From positions 112,525,500-112,589,499 of the forward strand of contig CM035433.1 of the NCBI GenBank assembly GCA_020310875.1: 64,000 nucleotides of DNA, written 5' to 3'. Every line of letters begins with the position of its first letter. The stretch's first letter is position 1. Shown here one piece after another: positions 1-10,433 of the stretch. Made by a program: the position numbers and the translations under genes. The notes beneath the pieces are model-generated. The model was not told the DNA's origin, searched no databases, and saw nothing but the letters and a program-made list of their open reading frames with translations. Source of the DNA: Ceratopteris richardii. Taxonomy: Eukaryota > Streptophyta > Polypodiopsida > Polypodiales > Pteridaceae.

Positions 1-141
1 AAAAGGTCGCAAATACCGTCGTTTTTTGCGTCGTATAATCAACGGTCCGCGCTCGACGGTAATTCCGACGCAAGTTGCAATTTTATAGCGAAGAAATTCT
101 GTCGCATTAACCGTCGCTACACGCCCGTATTCCTTGTAGTG
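1..141. mobile_element. CACTA-like DNA transposon, right terminus
   Basis: Read on the minus strand, the last bases begin CACTACAAGGAATACGGGCG, which matches the CACTACAAG-type terminal inverted repeat of plant CACTA (En/Spm) elements. The 120 bases inside it are rich in CGTCG/CGACG motifs, as expected of subterminal repeats. The other end lies outside the window, so the element's content is unknown. The three bases after 141 (ATT) would be the target duplication, which cannot be confirmed here. Confidence 0.6.
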
Positions 142-401
142 ATTTTTGTCACTTTTTGTTTTATGTATGCACTCTTCATATTCATATTGGCTTTTTTATG
201 CTTTATATCATTGCTCTTGGAAAATTTCTATTATTCAAAGACTTCCTCCTAGACAACAGCTAGTAAAAACTAATGTTTAAAGATGGATAATGAAGGATAA
301 ATGTAAAGATGTGGAAATTCTTCACTTCATTGATTAACAAGCTATACATAGAATTAAAGGGAAGGAATATTACAAAATGGAAAAAATTGGAGGAGATACA
401 A
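142..401. other. AT-rich spacer before hairpin array
   Basis: No coding signal. The last ~100 bases are A/G-rich and loosely resemble the stretch just before hairpin 4 (about 1650-1757), so they may be part of the hairpin-carrying unit. Confidence 0.4.
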
Positions 402-474
402 GACACGACCAATTCAAGTGATAAGGGCCATCGGAGGTTCTCCAACTGCCCCAATCACTTGAATTGTTCATGTC
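402..474. repeat. Hairpin 1 of array
   Basis: The left arm starts GACACGACCAATTCAAGTGA and the right arm ends TCACTTGAATTGTTCATGTC. About 24 of 27 stem positions pair. The top of the stem is AGGGCC against GCCCC. Confidence 0.85.
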
Positions 475-511
475 CCTTTTTTTTTATCTTTATGCAATAT
501 ATGTGAAAAGG

Positions 512-581
512 TACGCCCAATTCAAGTGAATAGGGCCATCCAAAGACCTCTGATGATCCTTATTGCTTGAATTGGTCGTGT
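512..581. repeat. Hairpin 2 of array
   Basis: The left arm has CCCAATTCAAGTGAATAGGG and the right arm has CCTTATTGCTTGAATTGG then TCGTGTG. One base is inserted in the left arm, giving a bulge. Confidence 0.8.
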
Positions 582-663
582 GGTTTTTCTTTACAAGATT
601 ATCACTTATAGAGGATATGTATTGGAGACATCATAATAATAATAAATGGTACATGCATTACAA

Positions 664-736
664 GACACGGCCAATTCAAGCGATTAGGGCCATTGAAAGC
701 TCTCTGATTGCTTTCTTTACTTGAATTGGTTGTGAC
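664..736. repeat. Hairpin 3 of array
   Basis: The lower stem pairs well: GACACGGCCAATTCAAG against CTTGAATTGGTTGTGACC. The upper stem has decayed (CGATTAGGGC against GCTTTCTTTA). Confidence 0.75.
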
Positions 737-1757
737 CTTTTCTTTTTAGAATATTAATTATACAAGCTAAGGACTACATTTCAAAGATAAAAAAATCAAG
801 ATATAACATTAATGGGAAAAAATACATGCTAAACCACTTATCATCTTAATTGATCTCATAATTGATAGGCACAACAAAAATGCTTCCTCCTTTTAAGAAA
901 TAAAGATCACCAACATTTAGAAGTTCAAATATTGAGCTTTGTGTACAAACATGAATTACAAACAACTATCTTCTAGATAAAGATAGAATGGCATCATTCC
1001 TGAATACATTGTTCTCTAAATAAAATGCTCTAAAGGGTTCCTTTTGTACATAATTAGTATTTATAAAAAAACAGAACAAATAAATATTTTCCAAAATATG
1101 TTGAAAATACATGGGATTTCTATCTAGAGCTAATCATAGGTATCAAAAATTGTACATCTTCTGTTTCTTTTTATGCTTTTCCTTTTTGAAGCCTTCACCT
1201 TTGTCCTTTTTCTTTGGGACATGCTTAAGTGGAGAATGAATAGGAGGTCCTTTCTTGTCATCTCATGTGTTCTTATCTGCAGGTGGTGGAGGAGATTCTA
1301 GATCATATGTGCATCTTCAAAAGCTTGGAAACACTGCAAAACTAAAAAAATATGAAAATGCATGGCAACGTGATGATACAGAAGTGCATCAAAAGTGCAC
1401 TAGAGCTTACAGTTTGCAATTGCCATGTTGTGACTGGAGGGAGTTCATAAATAAAGCTTAGTACTTAATGAAGTTGATTATTATTAAACTCCATTGACCT
1501 CTGAAAATATAAGCCATACTTGTTCTTGAGAAAGTAACTAATTTCTCCATGTTTGAAAAGTATACACTCAGTCACAAGTGGATCCAAGACAAAGACCTTT
1601 CTTGACACAACCTCTTCACACTTCTGGAGTAGGACCGTACAAAATAAAATCCAAACCGGATGTATCAAGGACTCTTCACATATTGTCATATTCAAGAAAG
1701 CAAAAAACATAATCCTTATAGATATGAAAGAAAAAGTAAGCAAACAGAGGGATTAAA
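737..1757. other. Non-coding gap inside hairpin array
   Basis: AT-rich sequence without a convincing ORF, and the only long interval in the array without a hairpin. The short open frames present show no family motif. Confidence 0.4.
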
Positions 1758-1830
1758 GACACGACCAATTCAAGCAATAAGGGCCACCCAAATTTGTCTG
1801 ATTTCCCATATTGCTTGAACCAGTCGTGTC
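1758..1830. repeat. Hairpin 4 of array
   Basis: The arms are GACACGACCAATTCAAGCAA (then TAAGGG) and CCCATATTGCTTGAACC (then AGTCGTGTC). The variant CAAGCAATA appears in both arms, while most copies have CAAGCGATT, so this is a paired change. Confidence 0.85.
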
Positions 1831-1943
1831 CAAAAAGGCAAGCCATTAAGTGATCTCTTGTGTATTTCATGACAAAAGTCCACGATCATACATGTCTTAC
1901 ATTCAAATAAGCAACTATACTTCAAATGAAGGTTATGAATGGA

Positions 1944-2015
1944 GACGATCGATTCAAGTGATTAGGCTCATCTAAAGTACTCGGTTTACCCTTATTTCTT
2001 TGAATTGGTCATGTC
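1944..2015. repeat. Hairpin 5 of array
   Basis: The left arm is GACGATCGATTCAAGTGA and the right arm ends TTTGAATTGGTCATGTC. The middle of the stem is partly mismatched. Confidence 0.75.
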
Positions 2016-2294
2016 GAATAATGCAAGCCCTCAAGTGCTTTCATGTGCCTTCCATGTCATTTGATTATTGTGGATCTCAACGTGCAAGTTTCCATGTGTC
2101 AAAATTTTATTCATCCATGTCATTTGATTGTTTGGATTCTCGAGGCCTTGCCACATGGCATGCACTCATTGGTCCAAGTGGATTCTCCAACATCTCTTTT
2201 CCTTCATAAATATCACGTCCCTTAGCTTTTGCTCATTTTCTACCTTCGAAAACTTTGTGTACCCATACATAGCACTCCTACACCTAAATTTTAT

Positions 2295-2366
2295 ACATGA
2301 TCGATTCAAGCGATAGCACATGTTTGACTATCTTTGATTGCCTCTATTCGCTTGCATCGGTTGTCC
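2295..2366. repeat. Hairpin 6 of array
   Basis: The arms are ACATGATCGATTCAAGCGAT and ATTCGCTTGCATCGGTTGTC. Both arms carry the ATCGAT/CCGAT variant in place of CCAAT, another paired change. Confidence 0.8.
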
Positions 2367-2481
2367 CTTGCATCTAGACTTAGAGTGCTCAAAAAATCCA
2401 TGCTCAAGATTTTCTTTAGGATGAGTATGAGGTTAAGCTATGTTCAAAATCATTTCCCTTTCATTTATGACTCATCTTTGA

Positions 2482-2554
2482 GACATGACCAATTCAAGCG
2501 ATTATGCCTATCCAAGATTCTATGATGAGCATAATCGCTTGAATTGTTCATGTC
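2482..2554. repeat. Hairpin 7 of array
   Basis: The arms are GACATGACCAATTCAAGCGA (then TTATGCC) and GCATAATCGCTTGAATTG (then TTCATGTC). The stem is nearly perfect. The G-to-T change in TTATGC is matched by GCATAA opposite. With its 3' spacer and hairpin 8 it belongs to a segment duplicated at 3380-3745. Confidence 0.9.
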
Positions 2555-2674
2555 CTAGATTCATTCATATACTTGATTTCTTTGGTTTTCTACTTATGCA
2601 ATCCCCTTATTCCTCATCATTCATAGATATTGACCAAAGAAATAGGCAAATTAGTATCCATTTCTTATGATTTT

Positions 2675-2749
2675 GACATACGAACAATTCAAGTGATTAG
2701 GCCCATTGGAAGACCTTGAATGGGCCAAATCGCTTGAATCAGTCATGCC
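2675..2749. repeat. Hairpin 8 of array
   Basis: The arms are GAACAATTCAAGTGATTAGG (then CCCATT) and AATGGGCCAAATCGCTTGAA (then TCAGTC). The stem extends to AGGCCCATT, and the right arm ends ATGCC. Confidence 0.85.
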
Positions 2750-2794
2750 CTAGTTTCATTCCCTTACTTGAGATTTTTTGTTTTCTCCCTATGC

Positions 2795-3275
2795 AAGATC
2801 CTTAATGTCCTAGACACAAAGGAAGCCATCTTGAACCTCAGATTCCATGTGAGCTTCTGGATCTTACTATTGGCTCATAGTTTGGAGAGAATAATACTAC
2901 CATTGCATCTAAAACATGCCAAAACCCTAAGATTGACTGTATATTTACATGATTATGATATTGAGAGGTCTTGATGAGCCTATTTTTAATGAATCTAGGA
3001 CATGACCAATTCAAGCGATTAGGCTCACCTAGAAATGTTGGATGGGCCTAATTGCTTGAATCAGTCGTGTCTGAAAATTAGTACAAAAAGGCTTATCAAG
3101 ACCGCTGGGTATCAGAATCATGCAAATAGACAGTCAATCTTTGGGTTTTGGCACATTCCAAATGCAATAGTAGTATAATTTTCTCCAAATTTTAAACCAA
3201 TAATAAGATACAAAAGTTCACATGCAACCTAAGGTTCAAGATGACCTTCTTTGTGTCTAGGACATGAAGGACCTT
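2795..3275. repeat. ~480-bp foldback with hairpin 9 at its tip
   Basis: About 200 bases on each side of hairpin 9 are imperfect reverse complements. For example, ATTGCATCTAAAACATGCCA near 2901 pairs with the region around 3150-3170. TCCTAGACACAAAGGAAG near 2810 pairs with CTTCTTTGTGTCTAGGAC near 3250. The symmetry centre is near 3035, inside hairpin 9. This is a long inverted duplication with a short, well-paired stem at the tip. The left arm has a diverged relative at 57231-57305. Confidence 0.8.
2999..3071. repeat. Hairpin 9 of array
   Basis: The arms are GACATGACCAATTCAAGCGA (then TTAGGC) and GGGCCTAATTGCTTGAATCA (then GTCGTGTC). It forms the tip of the larger foldback. Confidence 0.9.
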
Positions 3276-3392
3276 GCATAGGCAGGAAAAAAAAATCTCA
3301 CGTAATGGAATGAAACTAGGCTTGTATATGGGAAAATTGAACAAAAGGAAGTTGTTGAGGACAAAGAACAGTTAGAATTGACTCATCTTTGA

Positions 3393-3465
3393 GACACAAC
3401 CAATTCACGCGATTAGGCCCATCCAAGATTTTTTGATGAACTTTATCGCTTGAATTGGTCATGTC
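3393..3465. repeat. Hairpin 10 of array
   Basis: The arms are GACACAACCAATTCACGCGA (then TTAGG) and TTATCGCTTGAATTGGTCAT (then GTCC). There is one A-to-C mismatch in the left arm. Confidence 0.85.
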
Positions 3466-3635
3466 CTACATTCATTCATATACTTGAGTTCATTGTTTTT
3501 ATTCTTATGCAATCCCTTATTCCTCATCATTCATAGACATTGCCCAAAGAAACGGGCAAATAAGATTGTCCTTTATCATTCATAGGTATTTGCAAAAGCA
3601 ATAGACCAAATATCTTTCGTTTTTCATGATTTTGA

Positions 3636-3709
3636 GGGATGACCAATTCAAGCGATTAGGCCCATCCAAAATCTTCAAATGAGCCTAATCACTTGAATTA
3701 GTTGTGTCC
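3636..3709. repeat. Hairpin 11 of array
   Basis: The arms are GATGACCAATTCAAGCGATT (then AGGCCCAT) and ATGAGCCTAATCACTTGAAT (then TAGTTGTGTCC). The stem is long with several G:T-type differences. Confidence 0.85.
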
Positions 3710-3745
3710 TCGATTCATATCATAATTTGAGTTTTTTTTTCGTTT

Positions 3746-6700
3746 TCTTATTTAACTTCCTTTTGCTTCATGATTCCTTTTCCCTATCACAAGTAGAATC
3801 TTAGTATTGTCGCCTTTTTTGCAGATATTTATATCAGATGAAGACAATTTTCTTAGCAGAGGGAAGGGCACAATGAAAGCTTTAGAGAAAAAAGGAAAAG
3901 GTTTAGACTCTAGATTCATTCTTTGTTGAACATAAGCTTTGTAGAGGAGATTTTCCAAAGTCAAGCTCATTCAAAAGACTCAAAGAAGAATAACGCTTTT
4001 TCGTGTCATCAATTCTATGGTTTCAAAAATTGAAAATACATCCATATGTAGTTTTTGGTAAGAAAAAATAGCAAAACATATTCCAAATCCTATTTGATAC
4101 CATCTGTGTACCTTCAGGTTCACATTAGAATGAGATGTCACTCTTCTTGTATTTGATCTAACTTTGTCGTGAAAATATTTTCCTCATATTCATATTTTCA
4201 GTGTCTTGATAATTTTTAGCATGTGTTCCTTTGTACTTGTCTTCTAAAGAACTAATCAAAGAGCTCTTTGAATGGATTAATTTTTGTAACTTCTTTTCTT
4301 GTGCATATGAAGAAGCTTGTTCTTGCTTCATAATGAGACTTTTCCACCCTTAGAGTGTCCCACGTGGCAAGCATTCCTTTTTCCACAAAGAATACACCAT
4401 GCAAAAATAGGATATGTTGTTGAAACATAAAGATTAAGACCATGAGAGTTTTTTTGAAAAGTAATATTGGACTAAATAATTTCTTTAAAGATCAACAAGT
4501 AGTAAGTTATTTCTTTGACACTCCAAGCCTTTGTGATGGTTCCTATAAGCTCTATAATTGCCCTTCTGAATTCAATCACATACATACCACATATAACATG
4601 TTGCATATCTGCCTCATGATGTGGAAAATATCCACATAAACCCTCATCACCATCTCCTACAAATCTAATAAAATCACAAAGATTATGAAAAGATCGGTAC
4701 CTTCTAATTCGAGGATCAATTGGATAAGTAGTTTCATCTATCCATATGTCAATATGCTTTTCGTCGTCTTTGCATGATGCTTAAGCTTCATAAGGTCGTA
4801 TAACTATTAGAAAGACCTTTCTTATTGTTACATACTTATGAATCTGCACGAACTTATGATAGAGTGCTTCTCGTTGAAAGTTCCATGAAAGTGTTTGGAT
4901 TGGGGCTCTCCATGGAAAATGTATCTAGAATTATGAAAGAGATAGAAGTTGGTTTGCTTTCGACTATAGAGCCAAAAGGTGGAACACTTCCTAAAAACAC
5001 CATTATATAGGTCGAAAGACAAGGGAGAAATTTCAAATTTTAGGAACGTCCAACAGGCATAAACTTTGAGGCATATCACTTTTCATGATTCTCAAACAAA
5101 CTTTCTATCTCTTCCAAAACTAATATAATCCACTAAGATACATTTTAAGTGAACCTACATGGAGTTTTCAAAGATGATTTGACAAGATCAATTTACATTA
5201 AGTACAACTAATTGAAATACATACATGAGCCTTTTCTTGCCATTTTTTGCCCTAATGAGATGCCTCCTTGGCGGCTAAAATCTAACAAAGATTAACTTCT
5301 TACTTACGAGAAGAGGGAGGGCTTTGTGCTTCCATATGAGAGAGAGAAAAAAAAATGTTTGTAGACCTAGCTTTGAGTACAAATGTAATGAAATACAACT
5401 ATTGTCTAATATTTCTATCAAGTCCAACTAGCAAGAGCACACATCTAACAAGACACAATTCTAAGTGCAAGCAAACATCCAAGCATACAACTTCACTATC
5501 TATATATATCTAGACCAAGGGGGTGCATGCCATTGGGCTTATCCAAGTGTCCCTCATGTGGAAACTTTCCCAAGGACCTTCACATGACTTCTCATTTCTC
5601 AAAGGCTAGCACATCTTTTTATTCAAATGAGGATTCTTTTCTCACATACACTCTAAGGTGACACTAAAAGAACCTTCTTCCAAGACTAAGGTTCCTGCTC
5701 CTTAGGATAAATCAAGCTTAATCTTTTGAACCATTCAATTGGGAGCTCATACGAACTATAAGTTAGATCGCATTTGTAACGCCTACGAGATTTGTGTTCA
5801 TGCTCCCTGTGCACTATGTGTTTTTTGCATATTCTACTGCCCCTGTGCATCGTACTCTCTGCGGTAAGGACACAATAATGCAAGGATAGAACTCATGAAA
5901 GCATTCCAATTAGGTTGTAAAAAAAGGATAAGTTAGTCAAGGACTCGAAGCACATCCAAAGTATGGTACTCAGGAATGGTTAAAGTTAATCAACAGAGAT
6001 TGATTGGAAAGAATGACATGCTCATTAATTCAAAAGGATGGCAAATGGTTGTTGATCCCTAGAAGAAGAACAAATAAAGCCTCTAAAGACATCAAGAAAA
6101 TATTGAGGAACTAAGCAAGATATAACTCATGGAGGTAGGAGTTGAAGATCCCAAGTAAATCCCATGGGCGAATATGAATAAAGAAGGGATATAAAGAACA
6201 AAGACCTGTTCTTATCTCAAATAACTTGGCTATAGGAATTTGGGAAAGCCAAATGAACTAGAGAGGTCAAAAGGTTCAAACCCTTTAGGACTTGATAAAT
6301 CATGCCAATGAAAGGCTAATGATCCATCGGAAAAATATTTGAGATATCACTTTAATTAGCATGAAAATAAGACACCTTAGTCCTTGGTCTCATGTATATG
6401 GTGTGAGCAAATGAATTCGAGATAATAGAGAGGGATCAAAGAACATTGAGAGGGAAAAAGAAGGTGAAAAGATAAAGGATGTAGTTCTATGGATTGGAGA
6501 AAAAACTCACTCGTATGGGACAATGGGAGCTCGCTTCCTTTGAGAATTTGCATTTTTGATGGCTAGAGAGGAAAGAGACTCAAGATCAGATACAAAACAT
6601 CGAGATAAGCCTTGAAAAAAAAAACGTTGCGAGTCAGATGTTAGGCCCATTAAGAGGCATAGAGATGTGCCAGCTACTTGAACTAGTTAAATACACTTGA

Positions 6701-6930
6701 TTGCAATTAGGTTGTAATTACAAGACGGTAAATGGGATAGGGTGAGGTTTACCTTTGAGAAGTAGACTATCCTTTATTCTCTTAAAGAAGATGTAATCTC
6801 TTCAGTAAAATGCATGTTCAGGTTTAGATTGTATAGAAGATGTTGATAAATGAGAGGGTAAGAATTTACGCGATTTTTCTGATTTAAACTCCAAAAGTAT
6901 GGAGGCTGTGAAAATTCAAGCCCATCAAAG
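3746..6930. other. No identifiable gene
   Basis: AT-rich sequence with only short, shadow-like open frames and no family motif I recognise. It may consist of eroded transposable-element DNA. No further copies of the array hairpins were seen here. Confidence 0.4.
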
Positions 6931-6937
6931 TATAAAG

Positions 6938-6987
6938 CCTTGAACGCTAGAATGATATATAAAAGAACGCTAGAATGATATATAAAA
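6938..6987. repeat. 23-bp tandem duplication
   Basis: GAACGCTAGAATGATATATA plus three A's occurs twice in direct succession. It is a small local duplication in non-coding DNA. Confidence 0.8.
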
Positions 6988-7084
6988 GAGTTCCTAGAAA
7001 CGTATGGATATGATGTGAAGGAAGAGGTATGTTTAAGTCTTGTGATATACCTCAGACTCAAAAGCAATGACAACTTCAATCATT

Positions 7085-7322
7085 ACTGGGCATCACATAT
7101 GCAATGCTTTTATCATCATATATACAACACGTTTTAGCATCGTATATGCGACTCTCCCATTAGCGACGCTTGAATGAGCATCGTTAATAGCCTAAGAAAT
7201 AACATCGACCTTAGCGTCGTTTAAACGATGGTGTGCACTTGACGCTCAATGCAACAAAATGCGCAATCACAAAGCAATAAGAATATTGTGTTGCTTCACC
7301 CAACGCTATGCCCCCGTATTCC
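7085..7322. mobile_element. Possible CACTA subterminal fragment
   Basis: The stretch ends with CGCTATGCCCCCGTATTCCT, close to the end of the element at 1-141 (CGCTACACGCCCGTATTCCT). It contains repeated GCGACG/CATCGT motifs like that element's subterminal region. The final TGTAGTG is missing, so this would be a truncated or mutated end in the same orientation. Confidence 0.35.
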
Positions 7323-8080
7323 TAAGCTTTCTTAGCTAGCCAAAGCAACGCACATAATGGACTTGTTCTGCCTAAATTGATCTTCGTGCAAACTAACCCC
7401 TCAAATGTTAAGGCATTTGGACTGTCTTTCATCACCAACCGAATAAGATCATTAAGAACGATCTGCACAAGTGAACTTATATCTGGCAAAACTTCATCTG
7501 TAGAAACCAACTGCTCCTTCATATCTTTGACATATGTTCCTCGTTGACAATAATGCTATATGCAACGTATCGTCCAAGAGATATAACACCAAAATAACTC
7601 TCCAAGAGACATACAAGAGACGTATATTGATACATATTTGAATGCAAGTGTAGGTGTAGTCCTCGCTCTAATCCATAAGATTACATCCAAGTTCTATATA
7701 GTTGAATAGAACTATCCCGTCAAGTTCTACTAAACTGTAGCAAACTCCGAGCTCCTTGTATTGGTGAATCGAAACATGTATATATGTTTGGCACAAAAGG
7801 ACGAAACTTCCTTGCATAGACACTGTGATAGTGCGTTGCGTTTGATGACCTGAATATGCTCACCAATTTTTGTACGATTATGAGACATGTGATACCATTT
7901 TTAAATCCAAGTGTAGTCGTCACTTTATGGATCCATAAGACCACATCCACATAGTAGCCTTGATTTCCTCTATATATATTCGATACAAGTGGTGCTCTCT
8001 TTCATTTAGCTATTACAATCGCATGTGGAAAAAAAAATCCAAACAAAAGTCGACACCGACATTTGAGCATATCCTGAAGA
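7323..8080. other. Unassigned region with diverged direct repeats
   Basis: A 66-codon open frame on the minus strand (7322-7522) resembles nothing I recognise. Two related stretches about 245 bases apart (around 7650-7700 and 7895-7950) share AAGTGTAG and a CCATAAGA..ACATCCA block, indicating an old duplication. Confidence 0.3.
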
Positions 8081-9080
8081 GGTGAGTAACAGGAAGCCCG
8101 TTTGCAAATAAAAAGCGGGTAAATCAGCACGAAGGAATGCGCTCTCCGAACTTTTCCGCATTTGCGTCGAGCATTTCAGCATCGCCGACCGTCAACCTGC
8201 ATAAGGAACGTGTGTCTGCGCCTGCCATCAACGGCATTGAGAGGAACCTGTCCTGCGCCTGCCATCGACGGCATGCATTGGAAAGGAACCTGCCCTGCGG
8301 CTGCCGTCTCCAAACTTCAGCGATATGTTAGTGCTGTCTCAGCTTTCAATGCTAAAGAGGAAGAGTATTTCAGCCATCGCCAAACTTCAGCGAGATGTGA
8401 GAGCTATACTGGCTTTCGACGTTGAAGAGGAAGAGTAGTTTCAGTTTGCTAGGGCTGCCGTTTTCAAGTATTTCAGCTATTTCAGCCATCTCCAAACTCG
8501 AGCGAGATGTGAGAGCTATATATCGGCTTTCGAGGTTGAAGAGGAAGAGTATTTTCACTTTATTCAGGCTGCCGTTTTCAAGTCTTTCAGCTAAACATTT
8601 GTGCCGGGGCAGTTTCCGACCGTCGACCGTCGTCCGTCAACAAGCAACCTGTCCTGCGCCTGCCTGCCTTCCCGAAACTCCAGTGATATATGTAAGTATT
8701 ATATGAGCGAACATTTTTTCTTCCGATGTTACGGACATCATCTTCTGAAGCATAAACTCTGCTGTTTGAGCAATATCGTTCCTCCGTTTACACCTGCTGG
8801 CAGATCCCAAACTCTATGCTGCGGGATTTTTGGGAAACGCCTACAAGGCTTGATAATCCTGTTACATTTGCAGAAGCCCTGCTTGCTTGTTTGGTTTGCC
8901 CTTATACCGACATTTTACTTTGCCCTTATACGGTTTGGATTTGCCTTCGGGACTGCATCCACTCAATGTTGTGTACTTCTTGATTCTTTCTGCGGCGTAT
9001 GTATTATAATAATTGGCAGATTTCTGCGGCGCATGTATTTCTGCGGAGAGTGATTCTGAAATGTTCGGTAAAGGCATAAG
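8080..9080 (+). other. GC-richer leader-like region with internal repeats
   Basis: This kilobase is clearly richer in G+C and CpG than its surroundings. It contains repeated blocks: AACCTGTCCTGCGCCTGCC near 8245 and 8647, and a ~110-130-bp unit around 8340-8590 built on CCAAACTTCAGCGAGATGTG and GAAGAGGAAGAGTA. Open frames of up to 150 codons occur but look incidental and show no domain. It lies upstream of the leader-type repeats that run into a PPR pseudogene. It may have been the promoter and first exon of that gene family, but this is inference. Confidence 0.35.
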
Positions 9081-9129
9081 CTCTGCAAGTTCTTGGGTTT
9101 GAACGGTGCACTTGCCTTAGTCATGTATA

Positions 9130-9200
9130 TATCTACGACAACAACAATAATAATCATAATAATAGTAATAATAATATTATTGTTATTATTATTAAAACAG
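9130..9200. repeat. AAT-type microsatellite with foldback
   Basis: A run of ACA/ATA/AAT triplets turns into its complement (TATTATTGTTATTATTATTA), so the two halves can pair. Confidence 0.8.
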
Positions 9201-9390
9201 GGAACAGAACCTGTTGCCGTTCGAGACAGACAGACTACAATTTCTGGAATCTTCGGGACAATTTCCGGAATCTTTAGGTGCTGTCAGAATATGTTCTGTA
9301 CGTACATTTTTCTGCCTTTTTGTTATTTCTTATACCCTTTAAAATCACCGACAAGAGATTACAGAAGTTGGAAATGGAATTAGCAACTGC

Positions 9391-9447
9391 TAGGAGCTAG
9401 TGAACGAAGTTGGAAATACAGAGCTGGTGAACGAAGTTGGAAATACA
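9391..9447. repeat. 28-bp tandem duplication
   Basis: GAACGAAGTTGGAAATACA occurs twice within GAGCTAGTG/GAGCTGGTG contexts. It is a simple two-copy repeat just before the larger array. Confidence 0.8.
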
Positions 9448-9660
9448 CCTTTGGCTGTAAATAGTATTTTACACAGAATTCGGTAAAACACTGAAGAGAG
9501 ATGCAATCAGGAAGAAACAGGTGCCCGCTTTTATTTCTATACTTGCCTCCATTGATGTAAATTGTTCTTGTGGCTCATGTCTAAATTTCTGCTGAAGAGA
9601 TCTTCTGATCAGGTCCTTACTGCTTATGTTATGTAATGATTACAAGCTTCTTTTCTTGTC

Positions 9661-9792
9661 ATGGATTCAAGTGCTGCACATATAGGGTTCAAAACATGAG
9701 TGGAATCTCTAGAGATGGTCCTATGCATGGATTCAAGTGCTGCACATATAGGGTTCAAAACATGAGTGGAATCTCTAGAGATGGTCCTATGC
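9661..9792 (+). repeat. Perfect 66-bp tandem duplication
   Basis: Two essentially identical 66-bp copies (9661-9726 and 9727-9792) begin with ATGGATTCAAGTGCTGCACA. The length keeps the reading frame (22 codons). Near-identity points to recent slippage. Confidence 0.9.
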
Positions 9793-10433
9793 ATGTTATT
9801 CATTTGATTGCTTTATTATTATTATTTTTCTTCATGTTACCTTTCCATCACATGGAACAATACTATGTCTTATTTTCTAGGATTGCATGGTTGAAGCTTT
9901 CATCAAGCATCGTATGAAGAGATTGAGTCCTGTCTGAAGAGACTGGGAATTGCACAAAGACATAAATCATCGCTCGCTACGAAGAGATTGGACCCATCAC
10001 AATTCTTTACAAAGAGATCGAGGGTCGCATGAAGAGAGATGCAATGACGAACAAATAGATGCCTGTTAGTAATTTTTATTTATCTCTATACTTGTCTTCA
10101 TTGTAAGTTGTTTGTGTGGCTCATACAGTGTTGTCACCTGTTATAGTTGCCATGTCACCAATTATGGTTGCACAGGCTGGTTTTTCTTTGTATTTTTTGT
10201 CTAAATCTCTGGTGAAGAAATCTTTAGATCCGGTCCTTGCTCCTTATGTTATATAATGATCATGAACTTATTTTCTTGTCATGGATTCAAGTGCTGCATA
10301 TGTAGACTCTTACAGATTCAAGCATTTTACGTATAGGTTTCAAAGCATGAGTGGAATTTCTACAGATGGTCCTATGGATGTTATTCATTTGATTGGTTGC
10401 TTGTTATTTTTGTCATGTTATTTTTTATCATAT

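Larger units (their letters stand above)
402..3709. repeat. Array of eleven related ~73-bp hairpins
   Basis: Eleven imperfect palindromes of 70-75 bp share one consensus. The left arm is roughly GACAYGACCAATTCAAGCGA followed by TTAGGCCCATC. A loop of about 8-12 bases follows, then the reverse complement. Starts are at 402, 512, 664, 1758, 1944, 2295, 2482, 2675, 2999, 3393 and 3636. Several variants change both arms together: GATTATGC/GCATAATC in hairpin 7, CAAGCAATA/TATTGCTTG in hairpin 4. This suggests pairing is preserved, or that one arm was recently copied from the other. Candidates are a polycistronic small-RNA precursor locus or a foldback/MITE family that amplified locally. No ORF explains it. 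Confidence 0.85.
3380..3745. repeat. Segmental copy of 2469-2790 (two hairpins plus spacer)
   Basis: This block repeats 2469-2790 at a distance of about 911 bp. It starts with the shared GACTCATCTTTGAGAC. Hairpin 10 corresponds to hairpin 7, then comes a common spacer containing CCTTATTCCTCATCATTCAT, and hairpin 11 corresponds to hairpin 8. The array therefore grew at least partly by duplication of multi-hairpin segments. Confidence 0.8.

Noticed and set aside
1255-1461. 68-codon frame with a GGGG stretch
   Set aside because: Short, no motif, and located in an otherwise non-coding gap of the hairpin array.
402-3709. The repeat array as a CRISPR array
   Set aside because: Spacing and repeat length vary, each repeat is a full palindrome, there are no cas genes, and the window is clearly plant DNA.
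4825-5079. Overlapping 60-83-codon frames on both strands as a possible gene fragment
   Set aside because: Neither strand shows a recognisable motif and there is no start, splice or context evidence.
8601-9053. 150-codon open frame on the plus strand
   Set aside because: No domain, runs through repeated leader-like DNA and has no supporting context. Treated as incidental.
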